Of a stretch of 64,000 bases of DNA, positions 27,398 to 36,945 are shown piece by piece. Source of the stretch: Methanocellales archaeon. Lineage in GTDB: Archaea > Halobacteriota > UBA148 > JAUWXC01. Every line of letters starts with the position of its first letter. Position 1 is the stretch's first letter. The DNA lies in the NCBI GenBank assembly GCA_030018435.1, contig JASEEY010000002.1, positions 47,780-111,779 of the forward strand. Direction: 5' to 3'. Made by a program: the position numbers and the translations under genes. The notes under the pieces are model-generated. The model saw only the letters and a list, made by a program, of their open reading frames with translations, made no database searches and had not been told where the DNA came from.

Positions 27398-28609
27398 CTA
27401 TGCTCCGAATTTCTTGGTTTTGTTGATGAGGTCCATCAGTATGGGCATCAGGTTCATACTGCGAATGCGGTTCAATCCTCCGGTGGCGGCGCTAACTTCA
27501 TCATATGCACGAACACCATCCGCCCTCACGCCGGGTCCGGCAATCATCACCGGAACGGGGTCTGCGGAATGGTCTTTTACCGCAACGGGCGTTGAATGGT
27601 CAGCGGTTACAACTACCAAGACATCCTTTAGGTCGACAATTAGTGCTAAAGCATCGTCAATCTTGTTGATGAATTGTATTTTCTCCTTGACGTTCCCGTC
27701 ATGAGATACTTCATCGGCACCCTTGATGCTGAGTAGCACGAAATCGTGCTTTTTGAGCGCGTCAATTGCGTTCTTGACTTTAGCATCAACATTCGAATCA
27801 ACGCCGCCTGTAGCACCTTTCGTTTCAATGTAATTCAATCCACATATTCTACCAATGCCGATAACCAGTGCAGTGGCAGCGATTACAGCACCTTTAAGTC
27901 CGTACTTCTCTGAAAAGATCTTGATGTCTGGCACTGTTCCTGCGCCTCTCATTATTATGGTGTTTGCGGGAGATTTGTTAGCCTTTACTCGCTCTACGTT
28001 GATAGGATGTCTTTCTAAGATGTATTCTGCCTGCTTGGTGAATTCGTTCAGGATGCGGGCGGTCTTTTCTGCATCTGGCTTGAGCGCTCTGACATTCCTG
28101 ACAGCTTCACCATCGTGCTTTGGATCAGAATCCGATACATTGGAATCCAGTCCATTACCTCTGAGAACCAGCGCAGCCCTGTGTCCGGCCGATTTTTCAA
28201 ACATAAACGTCACGTCTAGGTGGACACCTTTTTGGATTGCCCTTACGAGTTCTCCTGTTTCACGTATCCTTCCTGCACGTCTGTCAACAATTACATCGTT
28301 CTTTTTCGTTGCAAAATTACATCTAAAAGCGACATCGCCCTTTTTCACGGGAATGCCCGCGCCAGCAGCCTCAAATGGTCCTCTTCCAGTGTAGATGTCA
28401 CATGGATCATATCCCAACAACGCCAGATGAGCGACATCAGATCCTGGTCGGATGCCGGGCGCAATAGGATCCATGATTCCAGAGATGCCCATGCTGGCGA
28501 TTTTATCAAGGTGGGGAGTATTCGCCAACTGTAGCGGCGTTTTCCCCTTTACAGGGCGGTCCGATGCGCCATCTAAAATGACCAGTAAAATCTTATTTGC
28601 GATATCCAT
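27398..28609 (-). CDS. apgM: 2,3-bisphosphoglycerate-independent phosphoglycerate mutase (archaeal)
   Basis: 403 aa alkaline-phosphatase-superfamily enzyme interconverting 3- and 2-phosphoglycerate. Metal-site motifs: LLVILDGASDRP at the N-terminus, PGSDVAHLALLGYDP (nucleophilic Ser) and VVTADHSTPVAVKDHSADPVPV at the C-terminus. No ribosome-binding site is seen; a TATA-like element about 30 bases upstream suggests a leaderless message. Confidence 0.94.
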   Translation of the reverse strand: MDIANKILLVILDGASDRPVKGKTPLQLANTPHLDKIASMGISGIMDPIAPGIRPGSDVAHLALLGYDPCDIYTGRGPFEAAGAGIPVKKGDVAFRCNFATKKNDVIVDRRAGRIRETGELVRAIQKGVHLDVTFMFEKSAGHRAALVLRGNGLDSNVSDSDPKHDGEAVRNVRALKPDAEKTARILNEFTKQAEYILERHPINVERVKANKSPANTIIMRGAGTVPDIKIFSEKYGLKGAVIAATALVIGIGRICGLNYIETKGATGGVDSNVDAKVKNAIDALKKHDFVLLSIKGADEVSHDGNVKEKIQFINKIDDALALIVDLKDVLVVVTADHSTPVAVKDHSADPVPVMIAGPGVRADGVRAYDEVSAATGGLNRIRSMNLMPILMDLINKTKKFGA

Positions 28610-28650
28610 GATAGGACGTTTCCACGACTTTGTATTTAAAATTTTAATAG

Positions 28651-29262
28651 TTATCCGGCGGCCACAGCTTCTGGTTGAACTTCCGTCTTTGCAACTTCAC
28701 CACTGGACATGACCTCAGTCTTTACGATCTCCACTCTGCGCAGCGGGTAGATGGGTTTGACCTCTTTATAAATATCGGATGCAATCTTACCGAGCACGAC
28801 TTCTTGGATAAATTGGCTAAAGCTCAACTTTTTCGCTCTTTCAACGACGGTATTATGCATCACCTGCTTGATCGCCTGTATTTGTGGACTGTGTGCCCGT
28901 TTAACCGTGAAACAGACTGGCTTAACCCTCACTGTGTACCCATCCTTTGTCGCCGCAACGATGTTGACTTCGATCTTGGACGTCCTCCTTTTGATCAGGG
29001 AACGCATATAATCCTGCGCCATCATATGACCGATGAACTGCGTATGCGCGCCCTTACCCACGACGTCATGCACCCTAAAAAGCATTTTTACCTTTTGCTT
29101 CGACCAGTCATTGGTCAAATCGCCCAGCGTCGACTCAACAGTCCTTCCAATCAATTTTTTTGGATCATCTGCTGGTGTTTGGCCTATGTTCACACTGCCA
29201 AACATTTCGGGAGCAAGTACATCATACCAGTTCTTTGCTTTCCATCCTTCTTTTCTCGCCAT
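28651..29262 (-). CDS. rps3ae: 30S ribosomal protein S3Ae (eS1)
   Basis: 203 aa. MARKEGWKAKNWYDVLAPEMFG is the family N-terminus and ATG 29262 has a perfect GGAGGATC site, so I discard eight extra upstream codons. Also seen: GRTVESTLGDLTNDWSKQK and YPLRRVEIVKTEV near the end. It binds the platform of the small subunit. Confidence 0.94.
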   Translation of the reverse strand: MARKEGWKAKNWYDVLAPEMFGSVNIGQTPADDPKKLIGRTVESTLGDLTNDWSKQKVKMLFRVHDVVGKGAHTQFIGHMMAQDYMRSLIKRRTSKIEVNIVAATKDGYTVRVKPVCFTVKRAHSPQIQAIKQVMHNTVVERAKKLSFSQFIQEVVLGKIASDIYKEVKPIYPLRRVEIVKTEVMSSGEVAKTEVQPEAVAAG

Positions 29263-29315
29263 GATCCTCCTCGCGCTCAAACCCAATTTATTCGAGCATA
29301 TATAAACATTATCAG

Positions 29316-30815
29316 TTACAAAAACCTGAAAACCTCTGGCAGCGTCTTCACCCTTCTCCTTAAACCGCTGGGCCAGTCCCCCGCATCAAGTCCCTTCTGG
29401 GCGAAAAATGCCGCTGCCCATCTCTCAAGTCCAATGCCAGAGCACCCTGACCAGAGTTCTTCTCCGCTCTGGAGTTTTACGTTGAAGCCATTCGGGTATT
29501 TATCACCATTGTTGCTCAGGTTCTGGAACTCCATCCATTTTTTGCTGTAGGGCATGAATGCCTCGTAATCTATTGTACCAACTTCTTTTTTCTCAGCTAG
29601 TCCTCCCAGACCCTCCTGTGCCATAAACCACGGCGTGACCCACGCCATTCTCCACTGCAGGTCCAGTATGTTCTCAAAGATATGTTTATATCGCTCTTGA
29701 AGTTTTTTTGAATGTTCTGTTATTTGTTCGGGCGTTCCAATCCACAGTAATTCTATCCTATGAAATTCATCCATCCGTTCAATGCCCCTAATGCCGCCGC
29801 TTTCATACCTGTGGGATGTTCCTGACTTGTCAAAAACGCGTATCGGTAGTATGTCATCCGGAAGTGTTTCGCCTTCCAGAAAGCCCCAAGCGGGCGGGCA
29901 TTGCGCATAGCACAGACCCCCGATGGGTTTATCGATTCTCTCTTTGATCATGTCCAAGGGCACTTCTAACGTAACCTTGTAGTAATCCATTATGTCCTCC
30001 CAGTACGTCTCATCTCTCGTTTTTGGCGGACAAACATAATACATCTCCGGGTAAATGGCCTTGGCATGACCCGACCTCTTCCAGACATCCCATGCCACCA
30101 CCTTAGGAAATACCATTTCGTGATATCCAAGCGGCCTGAGAATCTCCTCCTCGACGATTTGTTCAAACGTCCTGAGCACCTTGGTGATCTGCGGCCCAAA
30201 TATCCACTGCCCTCTGCAGGAACCATGCTTGATCCAGCGCCTCTTTATCAGCTCCTGCGTTGGATCGCCGGTGAACCTCAGCGTTTTTTCCTTTGACTCC
30301 CACAACAATTCCCAGTGCTCTTTCTTGCCGTATTTCTGTGACTCGATTTTATCGACAATCAGGGTGATGATGCGGTCCGGTACCCTACTCTCTATTTGCG
30401 GCTCTGCCACATCCAATTCGAGTAAGATGTTACCATTTTTATATTGCATGTCCTTGACAAATGGAATCTTCAACTTCCTTAGCGGCTTCTCGGTTGGTAT
30501 GGTAATGATGAACTTTTCCACTTCGATGCCTCTGATGCCAATGCGGCGTTTGCCCAATATACGCGTTAGGGCTTTTCTCAACCTGAGTAATGCATCATGA
30601 GCTCTAACGTATCTATCCGATTTGATTTCGACCATAATAGTATCGTCAACGTTCCAACTCACAACCTCTGCGCCCCCTCCCTCTGGTGCACCTTTTTTCA
30701 GGATATTTTTATTTGCGTCGTCGATCACACCTGCTACATCATCCTTCGCCTCTGCACCATTCTTACTCAACTTGAATCGTCCTATCAGGTGGAACCTTAG
30801 CTTAACTTCGTTCAT
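29316..30815 (-). CDS. serS: Type-2 (methanogen-type) seryl-tRNA synthetase
   Basis: 499 aa class II synthetase of the rare SerRS2 form found in methanogens and relatives. The N-terminal [20 protein letters not shown] domain is unlike the coiled-coil arm of normal SerRS. The core has motif 2-like [29 protein letters not shown], and motif 3 [18 protein letters not shown] 30815 has GAGGAAATG upstream; six longer codons are rejected. The gene overlaps the Pcc1-paralogue gene by 14 bases. Confidence 0.92.
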   Translation of the reverse strand: MNEVKLRFHLIGRFKLSKNGAEAKDDVAGVIDDANKNILKKGAPEGGGAEVVSWNVDDTIMVEIKSDRYVRAHDALLRLRKALTRILGKRRIGIRGIEVEKFIITIPTEKPLRKLKIPFVKDMQYKNGNILLELDVAEPQIESRVPDRIITLIVDKIESQKYGKKEHWELLWESKEKTLRFTGDPTQELIKRRWIKHGSCRGQWIFGPQITKVLRTFEQIVEEEILRPLGYHEMVFPKVVAWDVWKRSGHAKAIYPEMYYVCPPKTRDETYWEDIMDYYKVTLEVPLDMIKERIDKPIGGLCYAQCPPAWGFLEGETLPDDILPIRVFDKSGTSHRYESGGIRGIERMDEFHRIELLWIGTPEQITEHSKKLQERYKHIFENILDLQWRMAWVTPWFMAQEGLGGLAEKKEVGTIDYEAFMPYSKKWMEFQNLSNNGDKYPNGFNVKLQSGEELWSGCSGIGLERWAAAFFAQKGLDAGDWPSGLRRRVKTLPEVFRFL

Positions 30816-31020
30816 GCGACATTTCCTCGGCAATTTGGAGATTTAACAGATAATCGTCAACGCTTGCTATTAGTGTTCCAATTCCATCGGTATTAAACTC
30901 CGTGATCACTTTTTTACCTTTATAGCTGGTTTTGATGTATCCGGTATTATCTGGTCTGAGGGCATCTGCGATGATGCGTGGATTCTCATGGGAGGTCACG
31001 ATTTTGCCCCTACATCTCAT
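30802..31020 (-). CDS. Pcc1 paralogue (KEOPS subunit, Pcc1/Pcc2 family)
   Basis: 72 aa. [19 protein letters not shown] and [23 protein letters not shown] follow the Pcc1 fold. An archaeal Pcc1 paralogue (Pcc2) has been described as a fifth KEOPS subunit that pairs with Pcc1; which of the two Pcc1-like proteins in this window is which cannot be decided by eye. ATG 31020 is chosen because AGGTGA lies five bases before it; GTG 31029 is possible. It overlaps the GAN gene. Confidence 0.78.
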   Translation of the reverse strand: MRCRGKIVTSHENPRIIADALRPDNTGYIKTSYKGKKVITEFNTDGIGTLIASVDDYLLNLQIAEEMSHERS

Positions 31021-32311
31021 GCATTTCACCTAACTGCTTGGTTATAATGGCATCCACGGCTTCGATGAATTTTGTTTCCTCTCCCGAGGGAATGGATGCA
31101 CCAGATGCAACGCTGTGTCCTCCACCAGTTCCGCCGACCTGTTTTGCCCCCTCCCTCATCGCAATTGACAGGTCAACCCCTTTCTCAACCAGCTTTTTAC
31201 TGGCGCGTGCGGAAATCTTCACCTTGCTATCATGCTTGATGAGCACAAGTACTGGCTTGTCGGATGCGATGTACCTAATGATGGTACCGGCTAACGTTCC
31301 AGCTACGTCCTTGTCGCTGGAGTATGCATATCGAATGCTTTTTACTTCTTTTATATCCATTTTCTTTAACTCTGACCCTACCTTTTTTTGGTACCCTAAA
31401 TACAGTCGCTTTGCCTCGTCAATAGCACTGTCATCCCTCAAACACAAGGATAGTGCCAAACCAGTATTCTTGAACTTGCCGCAGGCATTGAGTAAATTCC
31501 TGAACTGAAATGCATCTTGTATTACTTCACGATTTAACTCATACCTTTCGCCAATCAACGATTCGGCAACATCTGCGGACGTTTTCGCAACCTTCAGGAC
31601 CAGTGCAGACGCCAATCGGCGAAGCTCTTCTGGATTTAGGTCACCGATATTTCCGTGAACATTCAACTCGTTTAAAAGCGCATGAATTTTTTCTGCGTCG
31701 CCAGTGATATCCAAATAAGGGTCAGTGGAATATTCCAATATCTCAGCGATATCACCATCGCCAATCCTCAGACCATGGCCGATCGTGATGACGTTATGCT
31801 CCACCGCCTCGCTAAGGATGTCTTTATTGGCGCTCACCATCTCCTGCTGATCACCTATTGCCCCAACGATCGCAAGACCCGCTAAATCGATGTTATCGCC
31901 CAAATGTTGAGCCATGGTGTACGCGGCGCCTGACGCGGAGAGTTCAAATGTTCCATCGATGCCCACTAGGTGTGGATTTAACTGCACATATTTTACATCG
32001 GTCGCAGCTGGTGCATGGTGGTCGATAACGACGATATCACCCCTAAGCTGAGCAATCAAATCTGGTTGTCCGCTACCCATATCACAAAAAACGATCATTT
32101 GATCGTTCAAGCCTTTTATGACTTCTTCGTCAAGATGGCTTACGATGCTCGCCCTAAAGTGGATACCGCCCCTGTACAGGGCATTGCAAATGATGCCAGC
32201 AGAGGTGATACCATCCGCATCGTTATGGGACACAACTCGCACGTAATCGCAGGTGGCAAGTCTTCGCGCAGCATCTCTCGCCACTACATCCAGCTTTTCG
32301 ATCATGCTCAT
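31010..32311 (-). CDS. DHH-family RecJ-like nuclease (GAN, GINS-associated)
   Basis: 433 aa. DHH-phosphoesterase motifs: VVSHNDADGITSAG (around 27-40), FCDMGSGQ, VVIDHHAP and, at the C-terminus, GGTGGGHSVASGASIP of the DHHA1 domain. The archaeal homologue associates with GINS/CMG at the replication fork and degrades ssDNA or RNA. It lies between uS15 and the Pcc1 paralogue, a conserved order in euryarchaea. Confidence 0.9.
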   Translation of the reverse strand: MSMIEKLDVVARDAARRLATCDYVRVVSHNDADGITSAGIICNALYRGGIHFRASIVSHLDEEVIKGLNDQMIVFCDMGSGQPDLIAQLRGDIVVIDHHAPAATDVKYVQLNPHLVGIDGTFELSASGAAYTMAQHLGDNIDLAGLAIVGAIGDQQEMVSANKDILSEAVEHNVITIGHGLRIGDGDIAEILEYSTDPYLDITGDAEKIHALLNELNVHGNIGDLNPEELRRLASALVLKVAKTSADVAESLIGERYELNREVIQDAFQFRNLLNACGKFKNTGLALSLCLRDDSAIDEAKRLYLGYQKKVGSELKKMDIKEVKSIRYAYSSDKDVAGTLAGTIIRYIASDKPVLVLIKHDSKVKISARASKKLVEKGVDLSIAMREGAKQVGGTGGGHSVASGASIPSGEETKFIEAVDAIITKQLGEMHEM

Positions 32312-32763
32312 CTTGAAATTAACATTCTAGCCATATTCAAGTCGTAAACCCACTCTTCAGGAAGTACTTTCTCGCGTTTATAATACTTGACCAGTCTTCT
32401 TATCCTTGACTCAGTGTCCTGAAAAGCCTTCTTATTGTGCAGGTCCTTGGGATTGTGGTCTAGGTGCGTTTTCAGCTTTACTGCCCTGAGAATCAACCTT
32501 TGCAAATCCTCCGGTATTTTGGGATCCATCTTGTTCTCCTTGAGAACCTGGACTATCTTTTTTCCCGTTGCCTTTTTTATGTCCGGAATGCCGTATCTAT
32601 CCCTGAGCACTATTCCGATCTCGCTGGACGTTTTGCCTTGTTCCCTCAGCTTGAGAATCGTCTTTTCGATCTCCTTGGCGCTGAGCCCCAACCCTTCTGG
32701 TGTTTCAGGCTTTCTGGTTTTCGTTCTTGCTTTCCTTTCTTTTGTACTTTGTGCCTTGGTCAT
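32308..32763 (-). CDS. rps15: 30S ribosomal protein S15 (uS15)
   Basis: 151 aa. Archaeal-type uS15 with extended N-terminus and RDRYGIPDIKKATGKKIVQVLKENKM, then HLDHNPKDLHNKKAFQDTESRIRRLVKYYKREKVLPEEWVYD. GGGAAGATCAC precedes the ATG. First gene of the eS1/SerRS operon. Confidence 0.95.
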   Translation of the reverse strand: MTKAQSTKERKARTKTRKPETPEGLGLSAKEIEKTILKLREQGKTSSEIGIVLRDRYGIPDIKKATGKKIVQVLKENKMDPKIPEDLQRLILRAVKLKTHLDHNPKDLHNKKAFQDTESRIRRLVKYYKREKVLPEEWVYDLNMARMLISR

Positions 32764-32818
32764 GTGATCTTCCCTCTATAATTAAAACGATGAAATGCGT
32801 TCACATACGCCCTACGGG

Positions 32819-32885
32819 CTTAAGCTATGCGTACACTTCGTTTAAGCCATGCGTACACTTCGCTTAAGCCATGCGTATACAGTTT
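32819..32885. repeat. Tandem 22-base repeat, about three copies
   Basis: Units CTTAAGCTATGCGTACACTT (plus CG) at 32819-32840, a near-identical copy at 32841-32862 and a partial copy at 32863-32885. The core (ACTTCGTTTAAGC) matches the repeats at 24.0 kb and 9.58 kb. A small hairpin GCCC-TAC-GGGC lies just upstream. Confidence 0.75.
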
Positions 32886-32893
32886 CGCATTCA

Positions 32894-33451
32894 TTAAATA
32901 TCTTTTGCGCTAATCCACTTCACAAACTTCTTAAGTGCCTTACACCTGTGCGATACTTTATTCTTTTCCTCTATGCTCAGTTCCCCAAATGTCTTGTCAT
33001 CGTAAAGGAATATCGGATCATACCCGAAGCCGTGTTCTCCCCTGATTTCATGTGCAATCTTGCCGTTGGCAATGCCTGTGAAGGTAATTGCCCCTCCACC
33101 TGGTTCGCAGTATCCGACTGCTGACTCGAAATATGCCTCCCTGTTCTTCTTGTCGGACATCAGTCCCAATATCCCTTCATTCCCGATCGTTTTGAACACG
33201 TACGCAGAATAGGGACCGGGAAATCCCCCTAAAGCAGGGATGAACAACCCAGCATCCTCCACGATGACGGTCTTGTTTAATGCTCTTGCGGAAAATTCTG
33301 CACCGTATTTTGCTATCGTCTCCAAATCATCGGACTGCAGCTCAGGATACTCATATCTGATCTGCTGAATTTTTATGTCGTGCTCTTCACATAATGCCTT
33401 TGCCTCTTTCACCTTTCCCGTGTTGTTGGTCACGAAATAGATGGCCTTCAT
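32894..33451 (-). CDS. XTP/dITP diphosphatase (Ham1/RdgB)
   Basis: 185 aa house-cleaning pyrophosphatase for non-canonical purine nucleotides. VTNNTGKVKEA at the N-terminus, VIVEDAGLFIPALGGFPGPYSAYV and GFGYDPIFLYDDK, SHRCKAL near the C-terminus. Overlaps bud32 by four bases (ATGA), the usual partner order in euryarchaea. Confidence 0.94.
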   Translation of the reverse strand: MKAIYFVTNNTGKVKEAKALCEEHDIKIQQIRYEYPELQSDDLETIAKYGAEFSARALNKTVIVEDAGLFIPALGGFPGPYSAYVFKTIGNEGILGLMSDKKNREAYFESAVGYCEPGGGAITFTGIANGKIAHEIRGEHGFGYDPIFLYDDKTFGELSIEEKNKVSHRCKALKKFVKWISAKDI

Positions 33452-34047
33452 AGCCGTTCCGTCCTATATCTCCCTCTACTTTCAATCTCTTTTACCCTTT
33501 GCAGGACATCGTCTGCGCCACCAAATGTCTTTCTATATCCTTTGACGAACGACTTGATCAACGTCTCATGTCCTTCATGCGTGCTCTCAAACGTCTGGAA
33601 CAGCACATGTACATCGACGCCTCTCGCTTCGGTGCTTTGATCAAAATATGCCAATCCAAAGTCGATTAAGTAGACGCGCTCTCCTGATAAAATCATGTTT
33701 GATGTCGTCAAATCCCCATGAACGATGCCAGCCGTATGGAGATGTCCTACAAGCTCGCCGACGCGCTCGCTCAGTTTCGCATCCAGCACATGCTTCAATT
33801 GTACACCATCGATATATTCCATTAGGATCTCGCAGTTTACCACATCGTATATGATGGGCGTTGGAACGCCTGCTTTACGCGCTTCAGCGATCAATTTAGC
33901 CTCAATCTTCGTCCTTTCCCTCCTAAGATGCTCGTCTATTTCTCTCACCCTGTATTGCTTGGGGACCCTGCTTTTTACGATTACATCATCACGTAGCTCA
34001 ATCGTTGCCTCGGCACCGCTTGTCTTGAACGTCTCCTTCATCTCCAT
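33448..34047 (-). CDS. bud32: KEOPS kinase/ATPase Bud32
   Basis: 199 aa small protein kinase-like ATPase. ATP-site elements SGAEATIEL and KSRVPKQYR, catalytic loop HGDLTTSN and IDFGLAYF metal motif. It partners Kae1 in t6A synthesis. In many archaea it is fused to Kae1; here it is a separate gene overlapping kae1 by 10 bases. Confidence 0.94.
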   Translation of the reverse strand: MEMKETFKTSGAEATIELRDDVIVKSRVPKQYRVREIDEHLRRERTKIEAKLIAEARKAGVPTPIIYDVVNCEILMEYIDGVQLKHVLDAKLSERVGELVGHLHTAGIVHGDLTTSNMILSGERVYLIDFGLAYFDQSTEARGVDVHVLFQTFESTHEGHETLIKSFVKGYRKTFGGADDVLQRVKEIESRGRYRTERL

Positions 34048-35021
34048 CCTATCTCCACTTCATCAGGCCTGTAATTTGGGCGAACCGCAGAGTTCTCAAC
34101 GGGGAGAGTCGCTCCACTTTCAAGCATGAGCAATCCTGTATACGCGATCATAGCACCGTTGTCCTTCATGAACTCCTTGTCTGGGGCGAAGAATTTTGCA
34201 TCTCTATCTTGGCACATCGTATTCAGCATCTCCTTCAGTCTGGTGTTTGCGCCGACCCCTCCAGTCAGCAGGATGTCTTCTTTTCCAGTGTGCGCCAGCG
34301 CCCTCTCCGTCACCTCCACGAGCATGGCAAATGCCGTCTCTTGAAATGAGTAACAAACGTCCTCTAAGGATGCATGCGCTAAAGCATCTTTTGCTGCTGT
34401 GGTTAATCCTGAAAACGAGAAATCCATGCCCTTGACCACATATGTCAATGGTATGTAGTGCTTCGCATTTTTCGCCGTCTCCTCTATCTTAGGACCTCCT
34501 GGGTGTTGGAATCCTGCATATCGTCCAAATTTGTCAAGCGCGTTGCCGATTCCTATATCTAACGTCTCACCGAAAATCCTGTATTTGCCGTCCCTATAAG
34601 ATAGCACCTGGGAGTTGGCCCCGCTCACGTACAGTATTACTGGATCCTTTACATTGCATAACCATCTGCCGATTTCGATGTGCGCTATGCAGTGATTGAC
34701 CCCTATCAGCGGAACGTTCAGGGACAGCGAGAGCGCTCTTGCAGCCGTGGCCACGGTTCTGAGACACGGGCCGAAGCCGGGGCCAATGGAAAAGGCGACA
34801 GCGGATATCTCTGCTCTTTCACCTTCAGCCAAAACATCGCGAATTACGCGCTCGATTTGAGATGCATGGTGCTGGGCAGCCGCTCTTGGATGCAGCCCTC
34901 CATATGTGGGATGATAAGGCGATTCAGCACTGGCTACGATTCTGCTTTGATCTACGATTGCAGCACTTAGGTTCCAAGCCGTCCCTTCTATTCCTAAAAC
35001 GGATTTACTCTTTCTGCGCAT
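34038..35021 (-). CDS. kae1: tRNA t6A synthase subunit Kae1 (KEOPS)
   Basis: 327 aa ASKHA-fold protein. [16 protein letters not shown] at the N-terminus, the metal-binding HCIAHIEIG, and the [12 protein letters not shown] and [11 protein letters not shown] motifs are present. It transfers threonylcarbamoyl to A37 of ANN-decoding tRNAs. ATG 35021 lies inside the end of the eS31 gene (17-base overlap); a longer reading of 18 codons is rejected because homologues begin here. Confidence 0.95.
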   Translation of the reverse strand: MRRKSKSVLGIEGTAWNLSAAIVDQSRIVASAESPYHPTYGGLHPRAAAQHHASQIERVIRDVLAEGERAEISAVAFSIGPGFGPCLRTVATAARALSLSLNVPLIGVNHCIAHIEIGRWLCNVKDPVILYVSGANSQVLSYRDGKYRIFGETLDIGIGNALDKFGRYAGFQHPGGPKIEETAKNAKHYIPLTYVVKGMDFSFSGLTTAAKDALAHASLEDVCYSFQETAFAMLVEVTERALAHTGKEDILLTGGVGANTRLKEMLNTMCQDRDAKFFAPDKEFMKDNGAMIAYTGLLMLESGATLPVENSAVRPNYRPDEVEIGWR

Positions 35022-35187
35022 TGGGCACAACTTCAGGTTTTTGGGACTTAAACTCCGAATAGCCGCATTTACCACACGATAGACGATCGTCGTGTTCGGC
35101 CAAAAAGACGCCAGCGCCGCAACGCGGACACGTCTGCTTCTTCGTTTTTATGGCATCACCGCTGACTTCGTAAAATTTGCTGATCAT
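35005..35187 (-). CDS. rps27ae: 30S ribosomal protein S27ae (eS31)
   Basis: 60 aa. [42 protein letters not shown]: one zinc ribbon (CxxC...CxxC) typical of archaeal eS31 without ubiquitin fusion. The ATG overlaps the eS24 stop, and its end overlaps kae1. Confidence 0.95.
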   Translation of the reverse strand: MISKFYEVSGDAIKTKKQTCPRCGAGVFLAEHDDRLSCGKCGYSEFKSQKPEVVPNAQKE

Positions 35188-35639
35188 GTTTTGTCTCCCT
35201 TGGATTCTTCTTTAACTTCCTCGGCTTTGCCCTCGACTTTCTTTTCCTCTTCTGGCTTCTCTACTTTAGCAGCCTTTTCTTTGGGTGCTTCAGCTTTTTC
35301 CTTAACTTCCTCTGGCCTTGCCCCTTCCTTGCCCACCTCAACTTTCTTCTCGGCCTCTTCTACCTTGGGGGCATTGCGCTGGATTATGTAGGCGCGCTCT
35401 ATACTGTCAAGCTGTTTTTTGGACTTGTAGAGCTTTGCATAGCCGTGTGCTCTTCTTCTGCCGTATTCCGAGCGCATTCGTTCGATGATCACCAGCGTTG
35501 GCTCTGCGTTCAGCATGGCGGCCAATTTATTTTTTACATCCTCTCTGGCAGGTGTAGGTCCTTCGTGATGTACATCAAACCATATCTCTTGCCTTTTTAA
35601 CAATGGATTCGTCTTTTTCTCTATAACCTTGATTTCCAC
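35184..35639 (-). CDS. rps24e: 30S ribosomal protein S24e with long charged C-terminal tail
   Basis: 151 aa; the eS24 fold occupies about 1-98 ([42 protein letters not shown]). The last ~55 residues are an added Lys/Glu/Ala/Pro tail with repeated [13 protein letters not shown] and EEKKVEGK words, predicted disordered or helical. Most archaeal eS24 proteins end near 100 residues. Overlaps the dephospho-CoA kinase gene by 19 bases. Confidence 0.93.
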   Translation of the reverse strand: MEIKVIEKKTNPLLKRQEIWFDVHHEGPTPAREDVKNKLAAMLNAEPTLVIIERMRSEYGRRRAHGYAKLYKSKKQLDSIERAYIIQRNAPKVEEAEKKVEVGKEGARPEEVKEKAEAPKEKAAKVEKPEEEKKVEGKAEEVKEESKGDKT

Positions 35640-36163
35640 GAATCTCCCTCCATTTGTAGGAGCAATGCTCTTGCTTCATCCTTCTTAGCGTTCGTGATAT
35701 TCACCACTACCACTCCTTCATTCGGCTGTCCATATATGACGACAGACGCTAGTGGAGCAAGGATGACCGCGGGCAAGGCAGCAAGGTCTTCCTCACCCTT
35801 AACGAAGACCCTGACGGGCCTGTCCGATTTCACGGCCTCCTGTATTGTGAGGATTAATTCTTCTGTGATTTTCCCAGCCGGATTGGATACTGATTTCATG
35901 ACGAACTCAGGCGCTTTTGTGCCTTCAATCATTTCCTTTGGGGCTGGCTTTCGCATGACCATCTCATCTACGATGCCAATGTCAGGAATTGTGCCTGACC
36001 TGATCAGGTAAAACGTCACAACATCGCCGACAGAGATGATTTTGGTGGGAGCTACAAAATCACGCTTGGCATCTTCTATGCACATCGTTTCATTGCCTTT
36101 GTAGAGGGTGCCGAACGGCTTTTTTAGTTCTTCCCGTAGTTTTTCTGGTAGGCGTAATGTCAC
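35621..36163 (-). CDS. GTP-dependent dephospho-CoA kinase (DUF359)
   Basis: 180 aa. DUF359 family, shown in Thermococcus to phosphorylate dephospho-CoA with GTP, the last CoA step in archaea. GTLYKGNE, IISVGDVVTFYLIRSGTIPDIGIVDEMVMRK, VSNPAGKITEEL and VKGEEDLAALPAVILAP are family hallmarks. Between Spt4 and eS24, the conserved archaeal position. Confidence 0.92.
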   Translation of the reverse strand: MTLRLPEKLREELKKPFGTLYKGNETMCIEDAKRDFVAPTKIISVGDVVTFYLIRSGTIPDIGIVDEMVMRKPAPKEMIEGTKAPEFVMKSVSNPAGKITEELILTIQEAVKSDRPVRVFVKGEEDLAALPAVILAPLASVVIYGQPNEGVVVVNITNAKKDEARALLLQMEGDSWKSRL

Positions 36164-36164
36164 G

Positions 36165-36347
36165 TTATCGCACCTTCAATGCGTATTTGCCTTCTTTGGT
36201 GATGTTCATCTTTTTCGCAATCTCCGACTTTTCCGGATCGATGATGATGACGTATCCCATCCAGTCAGTGGTCAGCGTGTTGGAGCCGCACGCACATGTG
36301 GTGCCCTTTACAATTCTGTGGCATTCCTTGCAAGCTTTTTCTGTCAT
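36165..36347 (-). CDS. spt4: Transcription elongation factor Spt4
   Basis: 60 aa zinc protein: CKECHRI...TCACGSNTLTTDWMGYVIIIDPEKSEIAKKM, the archaeal Spt4 (RpoE'') pattern with four cysteines. It forms the Spt4/5 clamp on RNA polymerase. Overlaps rpo7 by four bases. Confidence 0.95.
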   Translation of the reverse strand: MTEKACKECHRIVKGTTCACGSNTLTTDWMGYVIIIDPEKSEIAKKMNITKEGKYALKVR

Positions 36348-36910
36348 TTTGCCTCTTCAGCCTCCTTTTTGCGCATCTCCTCAAGCCATTCTAGTTTGCC
36401 TAATGCAGTCTGACGCATGGTCAATCCAATTTTGCTCTCTCTTGGCTCGTGCTCGTTTAAGCTGACTGCCACAATTCTCGCCCTGACGCTGTCGCCTTCA
36501 GCTAACGACTTGCCGCTTTCCTTGCCAACCAGTCTTGCGTTTTTTTCATCGTACGATATATAATCATCAGCGATTTGACTGACGTGAAGCAAACCATCCA
36601 AGGGACCAAGGCAAACAAACGCACCAAACTCTGCGACTTCCACGATATTTCCCTCTGTAATTCCCTGCATCTCAGGTACGTATACGAGTGCATCAAACGT
36701 TGCAGTATAATATACTCCTCCATCTCCTGCGAGAATACGCCCCCCTTCGATACCCACAACCTTTGTCACTGCTACGATGGAGCCGAGCGTTTTGTCCACT
36801 CTACCCTCTAATTTTTCCTCAAGCGCCTCTTTAATGACATCCTCTGTCTTGCTGCCCAGTTTCCCTGGAGGTATTCTGACCGTATCGACAAGTCTCATCT
36901 CTTTATACAT
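36344..36910 (-). CDS. rpoE1: DNA-directed RNA polymerase subunit E' (Rpo7)
   Basis: 188 aa. N-terminal RNP-like domain (MYKEMRLVDTVRIPPGKLG...EALEEKLEGRVDKTLG) and an S1/OB domain (EVAEFGAFVCLGPLDGLLHVSQIADDY). Stalk subunit of RNA polymerase that binds nascent RNA with Rpo4. Confidence 0.95.
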   Translation of the reverse strand: MYKEMRLVDTVRIPPGKLGSKTEDVIKEALEEKLEGRVDKTLGSIVAVTKVVGIEGGRILAGDGGVYYTATFDALVYVPEMQGITEGNIVEVAEFGAFVCLGPLDGLLHVSQIADDYISYDEKNARLVGKESGKSLAEGDSVRARIVAVSLNEHEPRESKIGLTMRQTALGKLEWLEEMRKKEAEEAK

Positions 36911-36945
36911 GTGAGCCCCTTATCGTATCATGATACTATTTATTT

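Noticed and set aside
28675..29550. Long open frame on the plus strand opposite eS1 and SerRS2 (291 codons)
   Set aside because: It lies antisense to two clear genes, has no domain or ribosome-binding site, and its composition is that of a reverse-frame shadow.
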